Below, one piece after another: positions 1 to 11,100 of a stretch of DNA of 64,000 nucleotides (positions within the stretch are counted from its first letter, which is position 1; each line of letters opens with the position of its first letter). A program made the position numbers and the translations under genes. Source of the stretch: Limnoperna fortunei (taxonomy: Eukaryota; Mollusca; Bivalvia; Mytilida; Modiolidae); assembly GCA_944474755.1 (NCBI GenBank), contig OX104118.1, positions 75,657,865 to 75,721,864 of the forward strand, written 5' to 3'. The notes below the pieces were generated by a model. It saw only the letters and a program-made list of their open reading frames with translations, searched no databases and was not told where the DNA came from.

Positions 1-148
1 AATCTGTAAAATTAATCCAAACTAAACATCAGATGCTAAAACAGTAAAGTAAGATAACTGCCGTTTTAACCTACAAGTACATGTTGCAAAAAAGGATAAG
101 AACTAAATAACAAATGTTATTAATTGAAGCTTGGCTATACATTATTGA

Positions 149-1839
149 TTAATTAATTAAGTTTCCCAAAAGTCGTTGTGCTCGTTCATATACTTCAGGC
201 GTGTGCAGCTTGTCTGAAAAATAAGCAATACTTTTATGTGTAGATGGTTCTGGAAATATTCTATTGGGAAAATCTGCTGTCGCTCTACCTCCCATTAAAA
301 TGCAAACGGGTATAACTTTATAAAGGTGATCTATATACTTGGAGCACAAGTCAGGAGTAACTTTTGTTGTCCAAAATCTGTCCACTGATTCCATCAAATC
401 AGCCTTTGTTCTCGGGTTCGCAATGTCTATGTAGCATTTTAGCTGGTTCCATAACATCTCAATTGGATTTAAATCACAGCTTTCTGAAAAAGAACACGAG
501 TAATTTTTTATTATTATTTATTAAAACTTCTTTACAAGTATACTGTTGTCAATTTTTTTAAAGGCCTCGTACAAATAAGATAAGATAAATAATAATAATA
601 ACAAAAATTTACAATTTAAAAATACCAAACGAAATGTAGCAAAGCGCCATCTTTTTGAAAAACAGATTGTAAATAATTTACTTATATGTAGGTAGTTTTA
701 AAATAAACTTTATAAAATTTTGCCCGATTCTAATGTAACTCAGTATTTTTACTGAATTAATATAATATATTTGTCGGCTTATTAAGGCGGTCTTAAAAAT
801 CGTCCACCCCCCCTCCTCTCCAAACCCCATGCCTCGTTTGTTTGTAAAACTCGTCCGCGGGATTTTGAAATCATCTTAATAGAATTGTAAAAATAATGTG
901 CAGTGGCAAATTATTGGTGTTAATGTCTTAATGTTTTGCAGCAGTCGGTTTGTGTATGTAAAATAAAACATTTTAAGCTTAAGAATTTCTTTACACATAA
1001 ACAATTATCTGTTGTGTAACATACCTGCAGGCCATTTAAACCAGTTAATATTCTCATTTTGAAGGTACTCAGCTGCTAGCTTTGATGTATGTTTCGGGTC
1101 GTTGTCTTGTTGAAATCTGTGAGATGTACCCGCTGGAAATTTCTCGAATAAATGGCTTAAGAGTCTTGTCCAATACCTCTGACACGAAAAAATGTTTTTC
1201 CATTATGCCTTCAAACTGTAAAATTTGCGTGGCACCTTTTCTACTTATTCCTGCCCAAACGTGAATTTTCAGTGGATGTTTTGCTTTTGGTATCATTGGC
1301 GGAGCTGCTCCTTTCAGTCTGTAACATGTGGTCTTGTTTTGTGTTAGCTGAATAGAACATTGGTCTGAGAAAATAACGTCATCGAAAGTGTCGTTTGCCG
1401 CCAGGAGATTAGTACAAAATTCAAGTCTTTTCTGTTTATTTACATCACGTATCATTTGACAATATCTCAGCTGTGCGTGTGTAAATCCTGCCGCTTTTAT
1501 TATTTTCTTACAAGTTGTAACACAAACATCGGTCCCAAGGTCTCCTACAAGTTTTTGCACATCTTTAGTAGATTGTGTTGGATTTTGCAATAACGCCTCA
1601 CGCACCTCGTCAATAACTTTACTGCTGACGTTGTTGAAGCGAAAAGGTTGATTTGAATTTTCATTAGCAATGCAAAGTTCGCCAATTTCACCAGTTTTAC
1701 ACTTTTCAACTAAGTACTTCACTGTAGACCAAGACAGATGTGTATCCCTAGAGGAAAGAATTCTTCGAATAGCTCCAGGCCTTAAACCCTTTTTATGTAG
1801 GTCGGCGATTAACAATTTCGTACTATGTTCGACTGGCAT
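149..1839 (-). pseudogene. Tc1/mariner-like DD34E transposase with one intron, frameshifted
   Basis: Cut-and-paste transposase of the IS630-Tc1-mariner superfamily. The N-terminal half has helix-turn-helix-like sequence. The catalytic domain has FSDQ (first Asp), QQDNDPKHTS (second Asp) and, in the second exon, DLNPIE (third acidic residue). The exons lie at 1839-1025 and 483-149. The first ends at a GT donor (1024-1023), the second begins after a TTCTTTTTCAG acceptor (485-484), and the phases agree. After splicing, exactly 34 residues separate the second Asp from the Glu, the hallmark DD34E spacing. A one-base frame slip near 1140-1147 separates the long upstream frame from the QQDND frame, so this copy is probably dead unless the slip is an assembly error. 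Terminal inverted repeats were not located. The family is clear; activity is doubtful. Confidence 0.88.
484..1024 (-). other. Candidate spliceosomal intron inside the transposase gene
   Basis: This 541-bp non-coding stretch interrupts the catalytic domain of the minus-strand transposase. It begins GTATGT and ends in a pyrimidine-rich tract plus CAG. Removing it joins TGG CCT GCA G to AA AGC TGT GAT and restores both the frame and the DD34E spacing, which an unrelated insertion would hardly do. It also holds a C-rich run near 805-820; nothing else in it was recognised. Confidence 0.75.
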
Positions 1840-1859
1840 CTCGCCTATTGTGTGTCAAA

Positions 1860-2738
1860 AGTTGTTTTGCACTTTTTTTATAGCTGCGTCATACCTTACA
1901 CGAATTTATATAGTAAGCGGGATTTGTTTGAAGTTTTCGATTGGAATATCAGTGGACAGGATGTATATGTTTTAAAAATGTCATCATAATTTGAAATTCT
2001 TTGAAATTGGAATTTTAAATTAGTTTATTACCAGGTTGGGGGGGGGGGGGGGTAAGGTTTATTGCCAATTTAGCAGTAGACAGGATGCATGTATCGTAAA
2101 GACAACATTCTTATCTCTAACAGCCGTCTTTATGTTGCATGGTAAGAATATTAATTGTGCAAAATAATAAGTCAGTGGAAGTAAACAATATATATAAATT
2201 GTACAAAAGAATTTAAATTCCTAGAATTAAATATTAATTATAAAGTATTGCTTGGTCATTGGAAAGGATACCAGATTTTTTGTTTATGTTATTAAAGTGA
2301 AGTTCACATGACAAATTTGAAATTCCCGTGTCGATCTTCAGAAGCCCGTTTGTTTAAAAAGAACCCGCACAATTAGAACTAGCAGTTTTTGTTAGTTATC
2401 TTGTGTTATAATTTTTGGCTTATATCTTAATATAAAATGCGCAAATCTACATGTAGTTCTTTTATTTTTCAGGCCTAAATCCGTTGTGTTTATTGCTTTT
2501 AACATAAGGTTGTCAATTTTAATTTGCTGATTTACAAATATAAAATAACGAAATAATATGGTATAAAAGGGTAATATAAAATGTTTCCGAAATGTGTTTC
2601 TCAGTTACAGTATTTTATGACATTAATATTTAGCATACTTTGCAGACTTTAGTTGTAACATCTTCCACAATAGAGTACATATAACTTTTATTTAAACAGG
2701 ATAAGACTGTCAATAACTGCCATTTTAACCAGTGCTTA
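1860..2738. other. Non-coding AT-rich stretch
   Basis: No gene was recognised. The stretch has a poly-G run near 2037-2052. An 18-base motif at 2713-2730 (ATAACTGCCATTTTAACC) recurs with one mismatch and in the same orientation at 54-71. This could be a direct repeat flanking a mobile element, but it is too short to define one. Confidence 0.4.
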
Positions 2739-2938
2739 NNNNNNNNNNNNNNNNNNNNNNNNNNNNNNNNNNNNNNNNNNNNNNNNNNNNNNNNNNNNNN
2801 NNNNNNNNNNNNNNNNNNNNNNNNNNNNNNNNNNNNNNNNNNNNNNNNNNNNNNNNNNNNNNNNNNNNNNNNNNNNNNNNNNNNNNNNNNNNNNNNNNNN
2901 NNNNNNNNNNNNNNNNNNNNNNNNNNNNNNNNNNNNNN
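2739..2938. other. Assembly gap (200 N)
   Basis: This is a run of exactly 200 N, so its true length may be unknown. It cuts the 3' side of the minus-strand gag-like gene, which probably continued through it. Confidence 0.99.
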
Positions 2939-4515
2939 GGATCCTGTGTTTGAAGACCTTGAGTCACCATCTTTCCTGTTGTTCTGTGAGAAACCACCTG
3001 CTCTATCTTTTTGAAAAGACTTATTAGAACCATACTTAGGTTTGTTGTAATTGAAATTATTTGCACCATCTTTCTTGTATTTGTCAGAATAGTTCTTAGA
3101 AATATTCTCTGATTTGTTCCAGAATAATTTTCTCTACTATCATAATTCAACTTTCTCTTGTGTGAATTTTCTTTGTTTAATTCAGGAATTAAATCCTTAA
3201 TTTGCTCTCTTTGTTCTTTCCTTTTTTCCAATTTGTCTTCCAGCCCTTTCCCGAAGACCCCATCTCCGGTTAATAGTAATGACAAAACTTTTGCCTGAAT
3301 ATCATTCAAATTACTAATGCCAGCATCTGAAGCTGCACATTTTCGACAAATCATATGAGCATAAGCCCCGGCTCTACCTATCTGGTCAAGAGACTTTGTA
3401 GAAATAGCCAATAAATCTTTAACCATATTACAGTGTTCATCACTTACACCTTCTTCTTGTAATTTACTCAGAAATGTACCAAGCATTTGTTGTAAATAAG
3501 GAATAGAAATCAACCCCATTCTAGCAGCAACTTGCCCTTGAAAAGCCAATCTTTCAAGTTGTTTTAAAGGTTGTGTAGACAATTGTTTAAGTTTGTCCCA
3601 ATTTTTTTTATGACCATGGACTTCTCTTAACATGGGTTCTAACAAATCATCTAGACTTGGAACTGTTAAATATGGCATAGATTGTTCGTGTAAGGGAAAG
3701 CATGAACCATACTCATCCTTAAATGCAGTTAAACGGTCTGGCCGTTGAATTCTCCAAGACTGATTGAGCATTCTAATCTGAGCCTCATCTAGAATGAGAC
3801 CTGTATCTTTCGACTCATTATTGTCAGGAGGAATTTCCTCTTTAAACATTTGTGACAACTCATCTACCTTACATGTAGATTTTCCTTGCACCTTTTCAGT
3901 GTCATTGTTACACATTTCAGAGTTCGTATTGGTCGTACAAACAAAACTACTAAAACAGTTTTGTTTATTGCCATTGGTTTTATTAGATAAACTACTCACA
4001 GAAAGAGAGTCACTATTGTCTTCTTCTTGATCCGAAATCAACCCCAACACATCAGCTCTTTCTTGCCTGTTGGGTAGCAAGAATATTTCATCAGAGTCCA
4101 GAGACCCTTGAAATATGTGGACTGCCTAAATCTTTGTCCAAATTAGGCTCTAGCGGAATAAGTGGTCTACGCGCCCCGTGCGGGCCGTTATATATCCACT
4201 GCACCTTTCTCCCTCTGCGTGGCATAACCACCAGTACGAGAAGGTTCCGACTTCTTGTTTAAACGTACCTAATAAGGTCATTATTTGCTCAAAACGAGAA
4301 TCTGTCTTCTCTTCCATACCATTAATTCTCATTTCTAATTCCGCCGTCTTTGACGAGCGTTTCTTTTTAGTAGATGATTTTACTCTCGCCATTATTTCAC
4401 AAGTCTCGCTGTCGACCGCGACCTTGCCCTTGTCAAAAGCTGGCGGAAGTTTATTAATTTTACTAGGAAAATCGTGATGCGATTCATCGTCTTCTGAAAT
4501 AAGACTAGAATCCAT
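2939..4515 (-). pseudogene. Retroelement gag-like gene (DIRS/tyrosine-recombinase type suspected), frame-broken
   Basis: The frame starts at a methionine at 4515 (MDSSLISEDDE). A Lys/Arg-rich patch and a short coiled-coil-like stretch follow. The core spans about 3780-3220, with segments such as SWRIQRPDRLTAFKDEYG and VPSLDDLLEPMLREVHGHKK. The tail (about 3120-2940) is rich in Asn, Lys, Ser and Gly and looks nucleic-acid binding. The core resembles gag-like ORFs of invertebrate DIRS-type elements; this is an inference from recall of the family, with no search run. The reading is spread over several frames, with breaks near 4240, between 4200 and 4080, and near 3120. The 3' end runs into an assembly gap, and no reverse transcriptase or recombinase lies beyond it. 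It is probably a decayed or truncated insertion. Confidence 0.5.
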
Positions 4516-4637
4516 GATAGCAATAAAACTCGATAGATAAAACAATGAGAACTCAAAAATTTTCAGATTCGAGAGGTGAACGATGTTACTTCGAGCACGC
4601 AAAAAAAAGAACTGAATTGTTATTGTAAATCACATGA

Positions 4638-4684
4638 CATACAGATGATGGTTAAGTAGATGTTTGAAATAGATCATCTGTATG
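4638..4684. repeat. Short inverted repeat (12-bp arms)
   Basis: CATACAGATGAT at 4638-4649 is matched by its exact reverse complement at 4673-4684 across a 23-base loop. It lies upstream of the gag-like gene and may belong to that element's 5' end. Confidence 0.6.
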
Positions 4685-4937
4685 TTTTATTGCGAGTCGT
4701 GAACGGTACGCAAGAAAGTTAATCCTGTTAGTAACTTTGACAAGTATAAATTAATGAAATAATAATAATAATTTTTAAAAATCAAAAAAGAAAATTGTTG
4801 CTAACATGTTCATTTACATATAGTTTTTTCAAAAACAGAAGTTACATAATTCAAAATTGTTTATCCAATGTACTTGTTAAGATTTATAGATGTTTTGATT
4901 ATTTTTTTATATATAAAAAATTTATGACTGTGTATAG

Positions 4938-5124
4938 GCTGTAGAAAAGTTAAGCAGTTTTGATATGAAGATTGCCACTGATGATACAGTTCTGATGAGA
5001 TTTGGAGACTTGTTATCCAGTGTGTTAGAGAAGACTTGGGATAGAACTCAGAGAGGAAACTCTTACAAAACTTTAGAACAAGCTCTGTGTTGGGCACCAT
5101 TTCCTACTTTCATGGAAATGTATT
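4938..5124 (+). CDS. RNF213: RNF213-like exon 1 of window
   Basis: This exon has 62 codons plus one base. The acceptor is TGTATAG and the donor GTGAGT. It reads AVEKLSSFDMKIATDD and ends ALCWAPFPTFMEMY, a helical pre-AAA segment typical of the family. The acceptor is the weaker call because its pyrimidine tract is poor. Earlier exons must lie left of the window, because 1-4900 holds only minus-strand mobile DNA. Confidence 0.82.
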
Positions 5125-8100
5125 GTGAGTAGTCTTGTGATGATTCTGATTTTTAAATGGTGGCTCTAATTTTTGTAATATTTTCTATAAGTTGATTGTG
5201 TTTTGTAGTTTATGCAAGTATATATTAAGTTTTCTATGTCTGATTAAAATGATATGTATTGTAGCACTACATGAGCAGTCTCTTGGCATGACAAAATGAA
5301 TAATAGTGCATACTAAAAGATACAATTTTAATCAGATTTAAAAAGCTTAAATGCATACATGTACACTGGTGAAAACTGAAAGTAACCTTTAAATGCTGTC
5401 TACTTTTTATCAATATTGAAAACCAAGTGCATGCTAATAAATGTGACCAATGTACTGTATTGTACAGTGACTGACAAAGGTGAACTTGACTCACTACCTG
5501 CATAATAGAAAAGTTCATTGGTTATTTTGTTACATTCAGTGTGCACCAGATATATCACCATAAACCTATTGGTGACCTGGTATTGGACAGAATTCAATGA
5601 ATATATAATTTAAACCAATTGAATCAAAGCATAATTGTTAAAATGGTTATGCTTTTTCTTCAGTCAGCTGCCAATTATTTAGGATAAAATAAAAAACTTC
5701 AAAAATTTGCTCTTGCTGCACACTTACCTGAAATAACATCAAGTTAAAAATTAATATTTGTTATTGCAAAAGAGTAAAATCATAACATCATATAATTAAA
5801 GTTAGTAAATACGAAAGACAAGAAAATTAAATTTAACATAATTATACCCCCCCGCAAAATTATTGGGGGGGGGTATATAGGAATCACCCTGTCTGTCTGT
5901 CTGTCCGTCTGTCCACATCCCTTGTAAGTGCTTCTCCTCCTAAACTGCTTGACAGATTTTGATGAAACTTTACATGAAGGAAGTACATCATATGTAGATG
6001 TGCATGAAGAATTTTTGTCACTGTTGGATATTATTCAGGGGAGATAATTGGACATAGACTTTTTAAATATAGTATTCAGTGTGAGACCTCGTAAGCGCAT
6101 CTCCTCCTAAACCCTTTGACAGATTTTGATGAAACTTTACATGAAGGAAGTACATCATATGTAGATGTGCATGAAGAATTTTCGTTGCTGTCGGATATTA
6201 TTCAGGGGAGATAATTGGACTTGTTGCAAAGCAGGGGGTATCCCTTTGTGAGCGTGCTCACAGTCCACACTTGTTTGTTATAAAAATATATTTTTGTTTA
6301 ATTTTAGACAAGTTTTCAAAATTTTTGAAAAATGAGAGTTTGCAGTTATTACATGAGTCCATCATGGTTTTGGAAGAGAAACTTCACCAACTCTCTAGTG
6401 GAGAAATAATGACTAGGGATCTGAAGATCCTTCAGGACAAGAAAGATAATCTCCGAAAGATAGTGTCTGTAATGAAAGGTGTAGATGCTTCAAAAACAAT
6501 GAAAACTTTGGCAATCAGAGACTTGGAATTACAAGCTTATTTGAAAACACTTCCATCCATTCAGAAGTTCCTGTATTTTTGTTTTAGCTGCAAAGGTAAC
6601 ATTATAGACACACTATTTAGTTTGTTGCATGAAATTTATAATATTACAAAAACAAATAGTGGGGGTGCCAGTTACCTAATGGATCCTTATTTTACCTTTG
6701 TTACATCAAACCCTTTTCTTCCTTTTTTCAAATGATATAATTCCTAGCAACTCACTTTATCCTCTGCAATATTGTAATGAGACTACATTAACTTAAGTAT
6801 TCTAACATATGTTAAAAAATCTAATGTCAGCAAATATTATCAGTCTTGCTCTGTAATGTCAGTTAACTTTATCAGTCAGTCTGTGTAATGTCAGCAGTAA
6901 ACTTTATCAGTCAGTCTGTGTAATGTCAGCAGCAAACTTTATCAGTCAGTCTGTGTAATGTCAGCAGCGAACTTTATCAGTCAGTCTCTGTAATGTCAGT
7001 AAACTTTATCAGTCAGTCTGTGTAATGTCAGTTAACTTTATCAGTCAGTTTGTGCAATGTCAGCAGTAAACTTTATCAGTCAGTCTTGTAATGTCAGCAG
7101 CAAACTTTATCAGTCAGTCTGTGTAATGTCAGTAAACTTTATCAGTCAGTCTGTGTAATATCAGTAAACTTAATCAGTCAGTCTGTGTAATGTCAGTAAA
7201 CTTTATCAGTCAGTCTGTGTAATGTCAGTAAACTTTATCAGTCAGTCTGTCTAATATCAGTAAACTCAATCAGTCAGTCTGTGTAATGTCAGTAAACTTT
7301 ATCAGTCAGTCTGTGTAATGTCAGTAAACTATATCAGTCAGTCTGTGTAATGTCAGCAGTAAACTTTATCAGTCAGTCTGTGTAATGTCAGTAAACTTTA
7401 TCAGTCAGTCTGTGTCATATCAGTAAACTTTATCAGTCAGTCTGTGTCATGCCAGTTAACTTTATCAGTCAGTCTGTGTAATGTCAGTAAACTTTATCAG
7501 TCTGGCTTTATGGTTCAATAATTGTAAACTTTGTCACTCAGACTTTTTAGAGTCAGTAAACTATAAAATTTGTCAGTCATGCTTTGTTACAGTAAACTTC
7601 ATGAATCAGAATCTGAACCCTTAATGGCACTATCTCATTTATGCGAGAAAATTTTATCAGTTAAGCTTTAAAATGTCAGTAAACTATTAGTCTCTCTCTA
7701 AAATGCGAGTAAATGTTTTACATGAATCTGCAAAGTCAGGTCTTCTTCAGTAATTTATATTTTTTTATCCTTCATCATGTTTAGATATGTATAGATGTGT
7801 GAAAATTGATTCCACTCGTTTTTGACTTTAAAACTTGTAGCAGTAATACTATAAAATTAACATGACAGCATATAAATATTGAAATAAAATTGTTGTTTAC
7901 TTGTAATTAAATGTTGACTTCAATTATGACAATATGATGGTACTATTTTCCTGTATGTGAAGTATCCTTTTATTTCACTTTAGCTGACACAAGACACTTG
8001 GAAGATAAGATCAGGAGATTAGAAAAACATTTGGATACAATTCCTCTAAATCATCTGGTAGAAACAGTTTCAGCTGAAGATTTGGAGAATTTCAAAAAAT

Positions 8101-11100
8101 ATAAACCCTTGGTTATTATATTTGAATTGAAGCAGAAAGAGCTTGACATCTTATCTGGGATTATTGAATGCAGTCAAAGTATGTTGTTTAAAAAGTTTTC
8201 TGAAGACAGAGGAATTGAACTCAAAAGAGAGAAAAATCGGAGACTGACAATTCAAGAAGTCTTGGAAGAAGTTTGGACACATGCATTAGCTAATTGGAAA
8301 GACATCTGTCAGAAGTTGAGAAAAGGTAGTTTACTATTTACAGAATTTGACTTTTATTTTGGAAAAATTGAAACAAGTAATCTCAGAGATGAACTGAATA
8401 TACTGGCAAAGGGTAGAAAAACAGACTGGGTGAATGAAAGGATGTACCAAATTGAAAAATACAGAGACATTAAGGATTGTATGTTTGGAGCAGAGGCAAT
8501 AATGACGGTGGTTGAGACATTTGAGTTGAAAGGAAACTTTAAACAAGTCAAAGACATCCATAGATTAGTAAGTAAAAAGTATTTTTTGGATAAAAAAATT
8601 CTAATGTTGGCTTTGTGAATTTTTTGTTAGACATGCAGACTTACCACTGACTGTGCATGAAGTTCATACTTATGATTTTTTGGCCGAGTTGCATGGCAAA
8701 CCCGGGTTATGGTATAGTGAAGTCCCGCTAGGAGGAGGGTGTGGAAAATAGGGTATCTTTTTAGTGTAATCAGTTCCTCATGCAGTTTTCAACCCAGATC
8801 TCTGAAACTTCACATAAAGGTTGCACATGTACTGAAGTTGTCCATCTTCAGTTATGAAATTATTATTCAAGGAATTTTTTCCTAATTTTCTAAACTTGGG
8901 AACAGTCATTTTTCAGAACATTTGCTGTTTTGTAAAATCAACTACTCCTACCTTTTTTGACACAATCCCAAAACTTCTTCCAACAAAATGTAAACCATTC
9001 TCCATTTATTAAGGCACTTGCTTTGCAACCCGGCCATTTCAGACTTTATATATTGTTGCGTTTTTTATTTCATTAAACGGGTTATACTTACTAGTTCTCA
9101 TCAGTTAATCCATTGATTCTTCCCTTTATTTACAATAAAAATTTTTGTGACATACATTTTTATTTGTTTTTACACAACACACCAAATATATTTCAGACAA
9201 TGGGTGATGACGTGAGCATGAACAAACTTGACAAGTCTTTACTAAAAACCTGCTCAATATTGAGACAAGTAACAAAAGAACGAGCTGAATGTTTGAAAAC
9301 TTTCATAAAATGTAAACCTTTAGTAGATTGGCTAAGAGAATCCATGCCTTGTGAGTATTGAACATTGGTTGATTGTTTTCCCTTTCAAATGTCTGTAGTA
9401 AAAATATTTTCTTATTAATATCGGAAGCAGCTGTTCTGAATGTGTGTTTCCAATCATTTACTACATAAAATGTAATGATAAGATATCAACAATAAAAATC
9501 AAAGCAAAAATGAAAATGTTTTTTGTTTAGGGGGGGTACAAGTAAAAAAAAGGTAAATTGTCAATTAGAAAATCATGATTAAATTTAAAGAAACATTTTA
9601 TTTAATGGTCATAGAAATAATTTACATTTTGTAATTTTCCATAGCTGGGCTAAAAGAACTGAAGGTGTTTGTTGATCTGGCCAGTATATCTGCTGGAGAA
9701 GGTGACATGGAGATAGATAAAGTCAACTGTTTACACTCTGCAACTACTGGTTATGCTCCACTGATTTTTAACCTGGAAAAGGACTGTGATACCAAAATGT
9801 TCTTGGATAAATGCCAGGAAGTTTGGAAAGAACTAGCAGCTAATCCACATCTTCCTGATAAATTGGTAACTCATAAAAGAGCTGCTACTGTACAGTATCA
9901 ACCCAAAAAAGTTATCTTTAACTAGGCCGCAGAACGTTTTTTAATGATACTTTTTTGTCTCGCATGAGACGATAATTGCTGGAGGCGAGACGTATATATG
10001 GGAATCAGGCAGCAGTGGCGTAAACACTTGACATTTTGCTTTACATCTTTATAAGCTTAAGCCCTACATCCATCTAATTTGGTCCAGTGGTAGCTTATGA
10101 TGAGTACTTGCCAGTCAGTCACCCGTCATCTGACGGTAGTTCCTCTGTAACCATACTTGGTAGGATGACAAAATTTGGTATATAGGTTGCTGATGAACAG
10201 TACATGACTGTCTGGTAAGTGTCACCTGACGATGACCTCAATTTCATGGTCCAGTGACTACGTTGAAGTTTTTTTATTAGGGCAGTTCCTCTGTAACCAT
10301 GCATGGTAGGATTACAATATTTGGTATATAGGTTGTTGTTGAATAGTTCATGACTGTCTAGTAGGTTTCACCTGATCTTGACCTCAATTTCACAGTCCAG
10401 TGACTATTTTAAAGTTTTTGGATTAGGGAAGTTTTTCTGTTACCATGCATTGTCTATTTTTTTTTATAATAACAAATTGTGTTACGTAATGCTCACGGCA
10501 TAATTTTTTTGGTTACTGATGCAGAATGCAGGAGAGACATTTTTCTGTGTTCACACTTGTATTATTCGAAACATAAATCAGCAGTTGTTTTATTATAAAA
10601 CATTGCAGTAATTTTTTTATTGTGTTATTTTCAATAAAATATTAATGACATTGAAAGGGGTATTCAATCCCAATTTATTGTAATTACGTACTTTCAAGAA
10701 AATAAGTTGCTGCATTTTGCCCTTTAAAGTTAACCCATGGCTTTTAAATTGGTGAATCTTATCTATGTCATTTTTCCATGCCGTTGCCAATTTCCTAGTT
10801 TCTAGTTAAAAAAAACTGTCTTTGCTATGTTGGGATACTTATATTCTCATATGTTTTCTTTTCTGTAAAAATATGTGTTTAGAAACTAGTTTTGTGTTTA
10901 TTTCCCTGACGTTTTCAATAATACATTGCAGTCAATAACCAATATTAGGTAGACAAATAGTTCATAGCTTCCAGTTCAGGTGTATATCTTGCGTAACTTG
11001 ACTATTGGAGTAAAAATCCTATATTGAAACATTCCTAAAGTATTAATTATTAAAGATTAGTAGTTTTACTTAAAAAAAAAGTTTTAGTTCTTAGATTAAT

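Noticed and set aside
1..4900. Promoter or first exons of the RNF213-like gene
   Set aside because: Only minus-strand mobile DNA was found, and exon 1 of the window starts mid-protein, so the 5' part must lie further left.
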